From Niebla homalea (lineage: Eukaryota; Ascomycota; Lecanoromycetes; Lecanorales; Ramalinaceae), in contig JAHGAU010000040.1 in NCBI GenBank assembly GCA_019925105.1, positions 124,001 to 188,000 on the forward strand: DNA of 64,000 bases, written 5' to 3'. The translations under genes and the position numbers were made by a program. The notes beneath the pieces are model-generated. The model saw only the letters and a list, made by a program, of their open reading frames with translations. It did no database searches and was not told the origin of the DNA. This document shows positions 45,881-58,641 of this stretch, one piece after another; the stretch's first letter is position 1; each line of letters begins with the position of its first letter.

Positions 45881-47633
45881 TTAATACACCTCCTCCTTCT
45901 TCAACGCCACCTTGGCTCCATCCTCCGTGACCGCCAACCCCTTACTCAAATGCACGGTCCAATGCCTAACCACATGGCCCTTGAAGATGACAAATACCAT
46001 GATAACATCCACGAACAGGATGAAGAAAGCACCCATCCCCCACATCCAGCCCACGCCCACAGCCTCCTGCCACTGCGTCACGATGAACACGGACATCAAA
46101 CCAAAGGCGACGCGGTAGGCGTTTAGGGAGACGGACGCTTCGACCGGGTTGTTGAGGAAGCATTCGATGATGTAGTTGTAAAGTACGGGCAGTGCAAGCA
46201 TGGCGCCGAACCAGATCAGGAAGGAGGCGAGGGCCAGGACCATGAAGTGTAAATGGTTTTGCAGACCGGCGCCGTAGATGCCGAGACCGATGGGAAGGAG
46301 AATGCTGGGGAGGATCGTGTTGGATAAGCGGTACTCGGTATGCCAGGTCCCACCACGCCGGCGCGCCAGCCAGAGGGGGGTCTTATCATTGAAGAGGTAG
46401 CCGAACACCTGGGCACCGATGATGCCGACCCAGGCCGTGAAGGTGAAGAAGGCGAGTTGGAGAGGCGAAAAGCCGTAGCCGCCGTGCATCACCGGAGGGT
46501 CGAGATAGATGGCTAGGGTGGAGGCTTGCATGATGGGCAGGCCGAGGGCGATGAAGATGTAGGTGCCCACGAGGAGTTGGATCGGGGAGAAGGTGATGAT
46601 GAAGGGGATGGTGGCGCGGGAGACCTGTGATGGTCCAAGGATGTCAGCAGGCAAGTCTTGTGAGGGGACAAAAGAACGAAAGGGGGAGGGGGGAATTCTG
46701 AGCCTTGGGATTCGAACTTACAAGCTCTTTGCCCTTGCCTGGTGGTTGGGTTCGGGTGCCAGGAAAGAAGGTCGCGACGCGGTTGGCGAACCAGCTTCGA
46801 GGCAGATCCGCGCGATTGAGATGCGGCGATGCGCGATTGTACGTGGTATCCTCGACAAAGGTAAAGACGGCGATGATGGCAGCGCCGACAGGACCCAGCG
46901 TCCACCAGAAGACGTAATCCCATGGCTTCGTATTCGCAATGAATCCTCCCAAGGTTCCGCAGCCGACGACGGCGAAAATGATGAGGACCTCAAAGATGGC
47001 AAACGCCTTGCCCCTCTGGTGCAGGAAGAACATGTCGATGATATAGCCAGCTCCTAAGATCGCAGGTATCACACCGAACAAGCCGGCAATGAGTCGAGAA
47101 ATGGTAAATGGAATGAAATCATTCTGTCCCGTCATCTCCCCCGCCCACACTTGCATGAAGAAAGTGACCACCAAGCTCCAGAAGATGACTGCACTCCGGC
47201 CAAAGACAGCTGCCCATGGCGCGATGAGGAAGGGCCCTGCCACCCATCCCGCCAGTGCGGCGGCGACAGAGTTGAGAAGATCCTTTTGCGTCTTGTGGTA
47301 GGTCGGGATTTGGAGAACGAAGGTGAGCTGGTTGGAATTGGGCGACATCTGACCAGCGAAGCCGGCTAGACAGATGCAGAGGAAGATGATGATCTTCTTG
47401 CGCAGAGGCCAATTCTATCAGGGAGGATTGGGGTCAGCGAGGCGCATTCGATTCTTGAACTGTGCGGCTCTGCGATGATTGCTTACCAGTGGATCCTGCG
47501 GGTCATCGCTGGGTTGTGGGATCAGAACGAGTGTCTGATTCCTCTTCTGGGCCAACTTCGAGGATTCCATGCCTGCCGTGTGGACATCTGGCGACACCTT
47601 GAGGTCGTCGGAGCCGGAATTACTTGCAGACAT
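45881..47633 (-). CDS. MFS drug:proton-antiporter-type transporter
   Basis: Exons 47633-47487, 47414-46722 and 46624-45881, phase 0, 527 residues. The DPLNWP motif typical of fungal DHA1 (Flr1/Tpo-like) transporters spans intron 1. About 12 hydrophobic segments follow, with a SRLIAGLFG-type helix in the first half, a long polar central loop (VEDTTYNR to PPGKGKEL) and a second half starting PFIITFSPIQLL. Expected in the plasma membrane as an exporter or uptake carrier. The substrate cannot be told. Near a monooxygenase and a PKS, it could serve metabolite export, but these genes are not adjacent. Confidence 0.88.
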
Positions 47634-49127
47634 GATGGCGACGTCTGTTGTACCGTTACCAAACTATTGTGACAGTGCAAACAGGTAAGTGGAAAAGCAC
47701 GGGTAATCGAGGCAAGAACATATGGGCACTCTTCGTTTATGCACGTGTCCGATCCCGATCGTAGAAAACAACGTGGCGCTCCATCACCTTGCAGGTACGA
47801 AGCGAGGCAAAAGCCTAGTTCAAACGCTCCTCTCCATTCTTTCCATTGTGAGTCTGGGATTAACCGCAAATTCACCCGGTACGCTGGGTCGTTGGCGTGA
47901 TTGTGGTTCTCGTAGCTGCATTTTATTGCAGTAGTGCTGCAGTAGTCAAGACAGCGTTTCCAACGGGCAAGCCGACACGGGTGACGGCATGCACTGATGC
48001 GACCGGCAGATTGGTCCGGCTGTAGGCTGTTAGTACATACTTAATAGGCTGTTAGTAGCCTGAGTTGGTCTCTCCCGCCATGCCCATCATTCCACGTTGC
48101 TGTCCACAAACCTTGATCGCTATTGGTCAACCAGATCAATTCACAGTGATTGCCCATGAATTGCAAGTTGGTACTCATTACATTTTGATTGACGTACTCA
48201 CCGTTGTTGCTCGTTATCAGTCGATCAAACTCTGGGGCATATCGGAGTAGAAAGAAGCACCTGCCTCGGAAGGAACGTCGCCGAGTCCCTAGTGTGCCCC
48301 GACACTTGATTGGCAGATCCCCTGAGCACTCCCTGACTGACAGTGACAGGCCAGCGAAATGCTACAAAGGTGAATGAATTTTTGCAAAGGAGGCCCCTGA
48401 ATAAAACTCATCATAACATCGTCGCATGGGGGCCGCGGTTAAAGACATCCGCTTTCGCCCCTTGAATCTGGCTCTATAAGGTTATACGCTTCCGGGCCTG
48501 TCGCTACTTCTTTACTGCTCAAGTCCAGGTTCTGTTACGCCAAGGATAGCATAATTTGCTGACAGAAATGGGGACTTCCGGGGGGTCCAGTACAAGATCG
48601 CAATCCTGACCAGAAATCTTAACAAAACACGTCTATGACACTGTGGCGTTCATGCGTTGAGACTCGAGTGACTGCGTTCTCTGAAGAGCCTGAGGATCCA
48701 CTTGCTTCCTAGCGAAGGTCAAGACCCTCTGAGTTCCCCCGGTGCTAGTGCGCTGCTTACTATCAGACCCCAGCAAAGCCACTGGTCGTTCATCTAGGCC
48801 TAACGTGGTCTTCCGTGCCCCACTGGTCGCTTCAAAGATAGCGCTAGACGGCCGCGAATATCCTGTGTGCGTGGAGAACATCTCAGCGTGCCCAGAGACG
48901 CGAAGCCTGATAGATGCTGGTGTGAAGGCAGATCACGCCAAAGTCCATTTGGTGCCTTGGTGGGTATCTTGGTGATGGACCTGCGTTCCTAGCGTTGTTC
49001 CTCGCCTTTGCTTAATTGTCTCATCCCTTAATACATGTCCCGTTGGCATCCTTCTCCCAAAGTTTGTGAGAAATGTCGACCGTGCTTCCTCACTCCTCCT
49101 TGCTCTTGTCATCTGAGCCACCCTTCA
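47634..49127. other. Intergenic stretch
   Basis: No supported gene. A TAGGCTGTTAGTA sequence occurs twice about 22 bp apart near 48020-48060. Confidence 0.4.
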
Positions 49128-50644
49128 ATGGCCTCACTGGCGCCGCCGCCTGATGGCAATGTCACGAGGGCATATGTAGTGGCTGTACCCACCATAGTCA
49201 CCACTGCTATTGCTGCCATCTTGACCATTGTGCGGCTGTATGTCCGCGTCCGAATCCTCAATGGCCTGGAATGGGATGACTACTTCAATGCAGCAGCCAT
49301 GGTAAGGGTGTCATGTTCGCATCACCGTGTGTATGCTCGGAAGAGATGCTGAGTGATCATTTGCTTGCAGGCGACCGTCTTCGTGGTATTGGGCTTGACT
49401 TTGGGAGCAACATCCAATGGTCTGGGGCGACATTTCTTCTATGTCGACAAGGCTCAGGCCGCCTTCAGCGTGGAGCTGCTGCGAATCAGCGAATTCTTCC
49501 TCATCATTTCGACTGTTCTCATCAAAATTTCCATCAGTCTTTTCTTGAAAAGATTATTGTACGTACTGATTACCCTCGAGGCACGGAACAACCTCCAATA
49601 CTGATGGGGTATCCAAATAGCCTCACCAGTAAACGATGGCGCATCTTCCTTTGGTTCTTCATCGCTTTCAATACCCTCACCAGTCTGCTGGACGCTGCCA
49701 TCATCTTCCCTCAATGCAGTCCAGTCGAGTTGAATTGGGATCACAGCGTGAAGGGCCACTGCTGGTCCAATACCGCAATCGATGCCACAGGGATAGCTCA
49801 AGGATGTAAGAGCATCATCGATTGCAATCCTGCGGCTTCATGAGCAAGGTTGAGTCCGCTTTGCTGACTTTGGATCATAGCAATTGCGGCTGCCACTGAT
49901 TTTATCCTGGCTACGCTGCCAATATTCTTCCTTTGGAAGATAAACATCAAATGGAAGACCAAGATGGCCATTTGCGGTGTCATGGCAGTGGGCTTTGCGT
50001 AAGACGGTTAAACCTTATTGTACCAGGGGTCAATGGATGCTAACGAACGACGTTGCAGAAGCGGAGGATTCGCCTTGGCCCGCACTGTCCTTGTTCCAAG
50101 CCTCACAACCACTCATGATCCAACTTGGGATCTTGTCGACCTTTTCATGTGGGCAGTGTAAGTACTATATCATCTCTGATCTTGTTATCGTTTGTCACTA
50201 CTGACAACGGCGTCTCAACGTAGACTTGAAGCCACTTTCGGAGTCATTGCGGCCGCTGCCCCCACCGTGCGAACCCTCTTTGGCCACAATGCTGTCTCGG
50301 CGAGCTATCAGGGGTCAAAGCCCAACTCTATCCCTTTGCAGACTGCTCGCAAGAACGGGTACGCTTCACGCGCCGCCCGTCGATCGTGGTACCATGGGCC
50401 GGCGGACATCGAAACCGGCTTTGAAAACCTGAAGGATACAACGGATGAATCAGGAGGCAGGACCTCGGATAGCGGAGAGAGTCGGGTCAAGCTATGGGCC
50501 CACCCAAGCGGAGGCATTGTCAAGACAACGGACGTTAGAGTACATTCAGATACCAGATCTGGTGAGGGTGAGGGCTCCCAGATGCCCGGAGAGGCGACAC
50601 CAGAATCAGACGGACAGTACATTGGAGCGGGGCAAGCCTTGTGA
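49128..50644 (+). CDS. SAT4/PTH11-type integral membrane protein, six exons
   Basis: Exons 49128-49301, 49371-49558, 49621-49805, 49881-49998, 50059-50157 and 50224-50644, each with GT-AG ends and correct phase. The product has the family order: helix 1-2 with RLYVRVRILNGLEWDDYF, LGLGRHF-like SNGLGRHFFYVDKAQ, a VLIKISISLFLKRLF helix, a FNTLTSLLDAAIIFPQC block, ATDFILATLPIFFLW, SGGFALARTVLVPSL and LEATFGVIAAAAPTVRTLF, then a polar Ser/Gly tail. It differs in exon layout from the SAT4 genes at 2 and 36 kb, so it belongs to another subfamily. Receptor role possible, ligand unknown. Confidence 0.85.
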
Positions 50645-51949
50645 TTGCGATGGGTTTGGTGATGGGGCAGCAAGTGTACAATATTGGATTCTGAGGTGTT
50701 TGGGACTGCTCCAAGGCTATTCTCATGGCGTTCAATTGGTCTTTTCCTGGACGAGCAGCGATCCTGAACTCCTGCCTCATGATGTATATGCCCAAAAGCA
50801 CGATGTTAGAGAACTTAGAGAGCTAGAGATACAATAATTTAAGATCAAATCAAGGAAGGGTCATAATTACATCTCATTACACTCACGCGGAGCATCATAC
50901 TGCACACCGAGCAAATGCACTTCAATGGTTCATGAACACGAGGTATTGCAGTCTTGTCTCTGAGCGGTTCGCGCCTCAAGCTGGGCCTGGGCCGTCAAAA
51001 AGCCTGACGGTATGCGTCTCAGAGATGATGAATCTGACGACATCCCCAGACTTGAAGCTCGTCAAGGCCAACAAGGACTGGTCTGCGAGGCCTGTTTCTT
51101 GAATCGTGCAAGATAGTGAACGGGAAGGAGCGGGGAAGGAGGAAGCCGGTGGGACCTTTTTTAGTATGTGGCCACCTGCAACTAATCCCTTCGAGATGGG
51201 TTGACTTTGCTTTGCCATTCTCCACAAAGTCATTTCATCTAACTCCTCTTATGGCCCTCAAAAGTCTGGATAGCCGCGCTCTTTGATAGGCTCGTAATCA
51301 TTGCTCGTAGCCAGAATGATTCATTTATCACAGCCACGGTGTTGCATCTCTCCAACCTGATCGGATGTTCACGAGCTTTCAGATGAGGGATCTTTCGTCT
51401 TATTATCTCCCCAAGTCCGAACCCATCACCCGATCCAAGTGCCTGGTAGCTCCGAATCATCAATCAATCAAGCAGGGTATTGGCTTTCGTTTCAATGAAC
51501 CGGACTCACCGGAGATCTAGGCGTTTTTAGGCAGGTGCCAAGACTTTTTATGCGACAGGCCGACAGCTGCACATAAGCACGGCACCTTGGATGATGATGC
51601 TAAAGTCGATGCCTCGATGGATTGAAAATCTAAAGGACCACGTTTTGGACATTTATCATCACGCAAGATTGAAATAGTAAACAATACACAGTAAACAATT
51701 TGCTTCATGCCGTACTCTACGAGGCGCGTGCATTATGCTTGTTTGCCCTGGCTATCAGATGCTCCTTCCCACCACTTACGGTAACGTCGACAAGAACGCC
51801 TGATAACTTAGCCAAGTCTAAAAGAACGACCAACCTACGCTAGACTGGTCCTAAGGACATCCGATTCTGCGCTAATTCCATTGTATTCCGATGAGGATTC
51901 TTTCTATACCCATATCTTTCCTTGAAGACAAGAACTTCTTATCAACTTG
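50645..51949. other. Intergenic stretch
   Basis: Short frames only. Presumably contains the promoter of the monooxygenase gene. Confidence 0.4.
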
Positions 51950-53284
51950 ATGGGCTCGAACGAGGCCCCCAAAAAGCAATGCACCGTCGCGATAGTCGGC
52001 GGTGGCATCGGTGGCCTTGCTCTGGCAATCGGTCTTCTTCGACGGAACGTACATGTCCAGATCTACGAAGCCGCTGGCTCCTTTAAGGAAGTAGGTCTGG
52101 GCTTGTCAATAGGACCCGCTGCCCACCGGGCAATGCCACTTATTGACCCTAACATCCGCGAAGCTTATGATAACCTGGTCACGACTCATGCAGACAGCCC
52201 AGGCTATGAGCATCTGCGGGAGACGTGGTTCGAGATTGTTTGGGCGACAGGGGACAAGAATGCCGAATTGCTCATGGATCTGAAAGCTCCACCGTCAGGC
52301 CAGACGAGCGTACAGAGGGCAGACTTCCAAGGCGCACTGGTCGATCTGGTGCCACAGGAGATCCGACATTTTGGCAAGCGGCTCGACAGTCTGGTGGAGG
52401 ACAATGACACGGTGACCATCAGCTTCGAAGATGGTACGTCAGCTACTGCGGACATAGTCATCGGCTGTGATGGCATCAAATCTAAAGCCAAACAATATAT
52501 CATCCCAGAGACCTATGAAGAAGCTCAACCACAGTACAGCGGCATGTACGGCTATCGATCAATAATAGATATGGAAACCATGATCGCCGCCGTTGGCGAA
52601 CGCCGCGCCAGGGTCGCCACAATGTATCTCGGCAAGGGAATGTACGGACTTTCGTATCCCGTGATGCGAGCAAAGAAGGTCAATGTGGGTCTGTATAAGA
52701 TGAATGATCAACGGGGTAGCGTTGAATGGAAACACTGGGTTCCAAAGTCGAAAATGTTGGAGGACTTTGCCAACACAGGCGAAAACGTACATACGTTGAT
52801 GGAGTATTTGGAAGACTCGCACCAGTGGGCCATCTTCGAGCATCCACCCATCTCAACTTACATCCGATCTCGTGTGGCCATCCTCGGCGATGCTGCCCAT
52901 GCGTCCACTCCTCACCAAGGCGCCGGCGCTGGTCAAGCCATTGAAGATGCGCATGTCCTTGCAGAACTGCTTGGTGATCCCAAGGTGACAGAGCCGGCGC
53001 ACTTCAAAGCAGCACTGAAGGCGTATGATGAAGTGCGACGGCCGCGAAGCCAAGAAGTTGTTGCCAGCAGTAAAGAGAATGCTTACGTGCTATGTCTGTG
53101 CAAGGATGGTGTGGGGGACGATGGAGACAAGTTGAGGGAGACATTCTCAAAACGCTTCAGCTGGCTTTGGGATATTGATGTCATGGGCCAGGCAGAGAGA
53201 GCGAGGGAGATTATGATGAAATTGATTGCAGAGGAGGAGAATCCTACTGGGGTATCAACTGGAATGTCAAAATGTGATATCTGA
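51950..53284 (+). CDS. FAD-dependent monooxygenase, salicylate-hydroxylase-like
   Basis: Intronless 444-residue frame from the ATG at 51950. Three flavoprotein-hydroxylase motifs are in place: the dinucleotide fold VAIVGGGIGGLALAIGL near residue 15, the DG motif IVIGCDGIKSKAK near residue 175 and the FAD ribityl motif RVAILGDAAHASTPHQGAG near residue 310. The group A hydroxylases use NAD(P)H and O2 to hydroxylate aromatic or polyketide substrates. Fungal relatives act both in salicylate breakdown and in secondary-metabolite tailoring. Cytosolic, no signal peptide. The substrate is not predictable from the sequence. Confidence 0.9.
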   Translation: MGSNEAPKKQCTVAIVGGGIGGLALAIGLLRRNVHVQIYEAAGSFKEVGLGLSIGPAAHRAMPLIDPNIREAYDNLVTTHADSPGYEHLRETWFEIVWATGDKNAELLMDLKAPPSGQTSVQRADFQGALVDLVPQEIRHFGKRLDSLVEDNDTVTISFEDGTSATADIVIGCDGIKSKAKQYIIPETYEEAQPQYSGMYGYRSIIDMETMIAAVGERRARVATMYLGKGMYGLSYPVMRAKKVNVGLYKMNDQRGSVEWKHWVPKSKMLEDFANTGENVHTLMEYLEDSHQWAIFEHPPISTYIRSRVAILGDAAHASTPHQGAGAGQAIEDAHVLAELLGDPKVTEPAHFKAALKAYDEVRRPRSQEVVASSKENAYVLCLCKDGVGDDGDKLRETFSKRFSWLWDIDVMGQAERAREIMMKLIAEEENPTGVSTGMSKCDI

Positions 53285-54295
53285 AACTTGCGCGAACCTT
53301 GCTAATCGTCTGTCCTCCTGGTCACAAGGTTCAGCAAGATATCTTCGGTTTTTTCGAAAGCAGCTTCAACGCTGAACCATTGGTGTTTGACCAAATCCGG
53401 TATAGCCTTAAGAGTCTTGCCCCTTGCAGGAGCGTCATGCCATGCAAGGTCGTCTCGCACGAGTTGTCCCAACGCTGGAGGATGCTGGTTATACTGGAAA
53501 GAGTAAAGCGCCAACACCATAACGCTGTGGCCGGATTGCTCCTCGCGCCTTCACTGGTTGAGAATCCTGCATTCATGGGTTTGACCTCCTTTTACTTGTA
53601 GCATCTGTCACGTCGAGTGTATGCATGGCTACCGTATGGGCCTTACCACACTTGCAACGCTCATCTCGTATTCGGGACCGAAAGCAATGGAATCTGGAAA
53701 GCAAAAAGGCCGCAGCACATCTTCCTCCTCGAGTCTCTTGTTTCCCCCATCTAATCCTCAAAGCAAGCTCTCGAATCTTCACTGTGTACATTCTATTGCT
53801 CCTTCGAGGCTTCCAACTTCACAGGCAATTGATGGCTAGTTGTACTCGCTATTCCCAATTACAAAAACTTACAAAAAACTTTCAAAAAACTTTCGTGCTG
53901 GGCCGCGACGTCGCTTTAACCCCAACGCCGAGCCGAATGCAACCCTTTCCGATGCAAGAGCCTATCATCTGGTGGACTGCTGACTGCTGCAACATGATCA
54001 TCGGTAAGTTGGCAGTATCTACCTACCATATGCGACATGCTGCGACTCCGTTCACCTGTTTCATGTCTTGATGATCCGTCAAAATCCTGCGAGCTAATAA
54101 AGATCTGCCGCAACCCCACAAAACAGCCCATATTCTCGTTGTTGTTGTATTACACAATACTTTGGGGGGGCACTTGGGCCGCAGTTTCTTTCACTTCACC
54201 TGACATCTCTTCTCTGCTGTTCGCTGGCGCGCGCGTTCTCGTTTCCGTGGTATACATTGGGGATCTGTAATTCACAGGGTACGATCAGGTTCAAG
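53285..54295. other. Intergenic stretch
   Basis: No supported gene. A short ACTTNCAAAAA-type tandem array lies at about 53865-53902. Confidence 0.35.
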
Positions 54296-55464
54296 ATGCC
54301 AGTAGGCCAGACTTTCTTCAGGCTATTCTCTCGACCGCGTAAGGGCTCGGAATATCGGCCATTGATCGAACCATCGCCGCCTCGTCGTCGATTCGCTTTG
54401 AATACCAAGGACGTCCTGCTCTCGGTCTTGTTTGCTTACTCTGGGTAGCCTCCTTGGATACAGTGGACACGCCTACCTTGCTCGACATTTGGGAGAGACG
54501 GGAATGGGCAGACTGAAACAGCGTGCCGCTATTCTTTTGTCGAGGACTTGGTGGCTAACCTACAGGCATAAGTGCGATTATAGGAGATTCGGTCTCTGGT
54601 CATCGGCTGATGTGGTACGCGAAGCACACATTCAGGCTTCATCGTTTACCAGCGCCCGATCTTGTGGATGCTTTCGCGGTGGAGTGATGTTTCTCTACCT
54701 CCGCTCGTGCGTAGGTTTCTGCGGCCAGCAGCTTGCGTGATGGGTCTCCAAAGCGCGTCAGATTGGCACGAGTCTTTCCAGAGCGGTCGGTCTTGGAGTG
54801 GTCGATCGAGTTTGCGCAATCTTAATGTCGCAATGGCGATGCTGATGCACACCACGCGCCTTGCTGCCGCATTCCTCAAATACGGATGGGCTCTTGATTG
54901 GACTGATTTGCGGTACATGTACAATATGGGACAACCTTTTTCCGTCGGTGCTATCATCTGAAACATCTGATGAGGAGCTACACTACCAGCTTCCAGGGAA
55001 AATGAGGGAACGGTTCTTTTGTTCCCCATTTCTCCCCAACAGGTCCAAGAAGAGATCTCGACGCCTGGCAATGCCAACTCGGATGTGGACAGTCCTCTTC
55101 AATGTACTTCTGGATTAACAATGAAAAGCGCCAAAGTCAACTTATATGACAATCGAAAATGAGAAGGACCTGACCTGACGCAAGCTCTCAATGATGATGT
55201 ATGGGATCCGCAATTGTGTTTCATGCAATTCAGGTCGACGCCCGAGCATCTTCGCTCTCCGGGAACTCGTCTATCGTGTTATATCCAAACGGAACTTACC
55301 AGCCACTGGAACACTGTACCTGCTTGCCCGCTGGTCCCTATGGAGTACTATCGCAAACCATAAAGATGGAAAACAATACGCATCACCCCTCTCCAGTGGC
55401 TGCGGACTTTGAAATATCTCGCAATCGGACGCACAAGCTGAGTCCTACGGTTCAAGGCCGATAA
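54296..55464 (+). pseudogene. Possible decayed membrane/ectodomain protein gene
   Basis: The ATG at 54296 opens MPVGQTFFRLFSRPRKG then a basic PPRRRF stretch and a hydrophobic start (DVLLSVLFAYSG) at a possible GTAGCC donor. Near 55201-55464 a separate frame holds several N-glycosylation-type sites (NSS, NGT, NNT, NRT) and a CTCLPAGPYG pair. The middle cannot be joined into one frame. It may be a fungal membrane protein with an outer domain that has decayed, or two unrelated frames. Confidence 0.25.
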
Positions 55465-55549
55465 TTTGGCATTGAGACGCGACTATCTGAGGATGCGAAA
55501 GATCGTGTGTCGTTGATGGACTATGTAATGAGATCCTGCAAGGCAAAAG

Positions 55550-55674
55550 CTGTCAGCCTAGGCATTGGTCACTGAGCCGTCATGCCAAGACACTCGCATG
55601 ACATCTGTATATTACAGCACCTTCAGGTACACCTCAGTACACCTGGGCATTTCCTGCAGATAAATTTTGTCTTC
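55550..55674 (+). repeat. Dispersed repeat, copy R3
   Basis: Contains CTGTCAGCCTAGG, GCCAAGACACTC, CTCAGTACACCTGGG, TTCCTGCAGA and TTTTGTCTTC in the same order as R1. It is the closest match to R1, in opposite orientation. Confidence 0.65.
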
Positions 55675-56441
55675 TTTGAAGCATCTTACATGCATCATCG
55701 AAGATCCACTAAATGCGAACGTAATGCACCCACACTCATTCTCACGCATCCCACCAAAGAATCAATCTGGGCACTGAGTTCATGGCTGACAATATCGCCA
55801 GTATCCTCACCAATTTTGTAAGTGACTCATACAAACGATGGAGTGCTTTAATTTCAGGAATAGCTTCTGGTCGATAGCTCAGATGACCTATTTACGCGAT
55901 GATCCGTTGAGTTGATGGTCTTGACGACTCAAAGTGGCAGACCTCTTACGACCGATGTTTGTACCACGAATATACTGACCACGGCTTATGATACCCTCCC
56001 CAAGTCAATCATGAACACTTCCACGTAAAGTGTTAAAGGCGGGCAAACTACATGTTTGGCTTTGGTTATAAGGGTCTGGTTGACGAATCATGAGACCTCA
56101 GAACAGATGGATCATCAGACCAGTTCTATCTACCAGTTTCCAGCAGCAAAGTCCGGAGGTACAAAGGTACCCTGCCAGTCTACATAAGCTCGGTGTGAGG
56201 ACTTCCCAGTTGGCTCGGTTAGCAAGAGTGCATGAAAAAACCCTCCGAGTGAGGCAGGCTAGGGTCGCTGACTAACAGAGACACTTTCTCTTGTGTGCAT
56301 CTTAGCGACATGCCAACGTGAAAACCCATCTACTAAATTTTGGGTCTGCTAGAGCAGAGCTTCTCGCTACGATCAGTCCGGAATTTCCAGCAAGATCAAC
56401 GTGCCGCTCGAGAATCCGATTTCTTACGCCTTATTCAGAGA

Positions 56442-58304
56442 ATGTCCGGTACCAATGTTGGCAGCCTTGTCGGCACCTGGGTCGCGGCAATTGTTGCGCT
56501 TATTGCTCTGATAGGTGTTGCTGGTCCCTTGCTCGTCTGGCGCGCTGCTCGCACCCAACGGAACCAGGCGCTCGCATCACTCGGCCCAGACACCAAAGGC
56601 TTCATCTCCGCTGGGCTTCATGTTGGCCCCAATTTATACATTTGGAAGCAGGTACGAGCGCCTGATTTACGCAAGACCCCGGTATTTGGGCCCCATATTG
56701 CCAAGATGAATCACACCCTCATCACAAAGTCCAAATCACCATGTTCTTGGGTCCATTTTTCAACACTGCTTGCCGCTTACCGACTCAGGTATGACCGTGG
56801 GGACGTCTTGCACCTTGCTGGTGGAACGAGCACATACCTACCTGTTCACCGTTGTTGGGTCCTTTTCTTGGGTATTATTGGCAGATACGGAACACGACGA
56901 GACCGCAACCAGATTTTTGATCGCCGACAAACACCAATGCGGCTCGCACCAGGCACTGTAATATATGGAGAGACAAGGCAAGAAGATGGACACGGCAACG
57001 GTTATTTGCGGATTCCTGAGAACCGAACAAGAGAGCTCAGTGGCCTGTCAGGCCGCATCATAGATCATAGTGACCCGCATAACCTACATCTCGATCATCT
57101 GGAATTTGACTTGCCCAGTCAAGAGATGCTAGCTGGCATACCGGACGATACACTACCGCTCCCCAATCTGTTCCTGCTGGCCTCGGGTTGCCTCCCCCTT
57201 CGGATTGAGAGTCACTATTTTAGTCTTTTCGAAAGCGAGGACCGCGGGGAGGCTTGGGGATCTGATACTTCGGAATCGGAAGTCCCAGTTACTCATCATC
57301 GTTCTAGGAGATATAGGACACGTCCGGAAGAGGTTCTCATCAATGACAGAACTGGCAAAGACGTCTACATTTATGAGCTAGTTGAGCTCTCTGATCTTGA
57401 TCCAACTCTATCAGCGGTCTCTCGGCCATTTCAAAGCGAGGAGCCAACGATGTTTGGGTTTCGCAGGAGTCAACCAAGCCGAGAAACCAGAAAGATGCTA
57501 ATTGAGTATGAAACCTTCACGTACCTGCCTGCTGATAGCATCTGGGTACGACTGCAGCCAGTGCATTCAGTGACTGCTCCCGACTTGAATCCCGTTCAGG
57601 ACTTCCACGGTTGCTATATTTCCCGTTCAGACGCACAAGCTGTTGCATATGCCCTATTGCACCTCGAATGGCATTCAGAAGGGTACCTAATTGGATCTGA
57701 CAAAGCTGGCGCTGGCTTACAGCTACTCCTCATTCCAGGTGGCCGGCTTCAGCCCATGCTCTTTCGACTGGCACCTGGAGTTGCGTACTTGAGCTTGTCC
57801 GACAGTCAGCGAGTCTCTTTGACCAAGGCTATCAACCGAGTGGTGCGCATGCTTCAGAAGAGCGACGTGTATCCGAGCCGTTTGCTTTCTCAAACGCTTT
57901 ATAGTCTAGATTGCCAGCTTGCAGATCTCACCATCAACGAGCCTCGCATTCTCCGTGTCATTGTCGGTCTTCTTGTGATGACGAACGAGGAATTTCAAAT
58001 GCTACTTCAGCAGTCACTGCGTCACGTACAGGAAGCAGCGCCTTCGGACATCACGGTGGACCCAAGACAGGGTACATTGATGGTGCCATCCGCCTTTGGC
58101 GTCCTGCAAAGATTCGTTGTTGATTTGGACAGCGTCGAACCAGACCTTGAGCGGGATGGAGAACCATTCTTTGTCAGCTACACTGCAGTGATTCTGGCTG
58201 CGACTAAAGCAGCTCTGAGAAGTACAATGTTGCGGTACAGCTTCGATTCCGAGCCTCTGTTCAAAGCAGTCCTGTCATGGCCAGAGGTTGTCTATGTGGC
58301 TTGA
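56442..58304 (+). CDS. Fungal membrane-anchored protein of unknown function
   Basis: The frame is open from further upstream, but the first good ATG is at 56442 (MSGTNVGSLVGTW), giving 620 residues. One clear membrane helix lies near the N-terminus (VAAIVALIALIGVAGPLLVW) followed by RAARTQRNQAL, a positive-inside pattern that places the remaining 580 residues in the cytosol. This body is soluble, with no recognised catalytic motif. Blocks include YLPADSIWVRLQPVHS and QAVAYALLHLEWHSEGYLIG. I know this only as an uncharacterised protein type in ascomycetes. Intronless. Confidence 0.7.
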   Translation: MSGTNVGSLVGTWVAAIVALIALIGVAGPLLVWRAARTQRNQALASLGPDTKGFISAGLHVGPNLYIWKQVRAPDLRKTPVFGPHIAKMNHTLITKSKSPCSWVHFSTLLAAYRLRYDRGDVLHLAGGTSTYLPVHRCWVLFLGIIGRYGTRRDRNQIFDRRQTPMRLAPGTVIYGETRQEDGHGNGYLRIPENRTRELSGLSGRIIDHSDPHNLHLDHLEFDLPSQEMLAGIPDDTLPLPNLFLLASGCLPLRIESHYFSLFESEDRGEAWGSDTSESEVPVTHHRSRRYRTRPEEVLINDRTGKDVYIYELVELSDLDPTLSAVSRPFQSEEPTMFGFRRSQPSRETRKMLIEYETFTYLPADSIWVRLQPVHSVTAPDLNPVQDFHGCYISRSDAQAVAYALLHLEWHSEGYLIGSDKAGAGLQLLLIPGGRLQPMLFRLAPGVAYLSLSDSQRVSLTKAINRVVRMLQKSDVYPSRLLSQTLYSLDCQLADLTINEPRILRVIVGLLVMTNEEFQMLLQQSLRHVQEAAPSDITVDPRQGTLMVPSAFGVLQRFVVDLDSVEPDLERDGEPFFVSYTAVILAATKAALRSTMLRYSFDSEPLFKAVLSWPEVVYVA

Positions 58305-58641
58305 AATTGCTCTGTTGGACTCCTATTCGCTTGCAATGCACCGTTTGACTGAAGCTTGTCTTCCCAAAGACACCTGTCATTTATGATCATAGCTCAACCT
58401 AGACATACATGGCACTGACCCTTCTGACGTCCCTACCCAAGCCATCCTACAATCGCGCAAAAGAGGCCCCCCCGCATCCACAATCAGTAATCCGTCACAA
58501 TTCGGTACACAGTCCCAAGTCGAAAAAACAACCAGCATCCCGCCAATCCTCGCCCTTCTGCACATCTCACCAACCCCCTCTCTACCTCCGCATTCCACCA
58601 CTCCGCCTTGCAGGCCTCACACCGGAACACTCCGAATGTCC

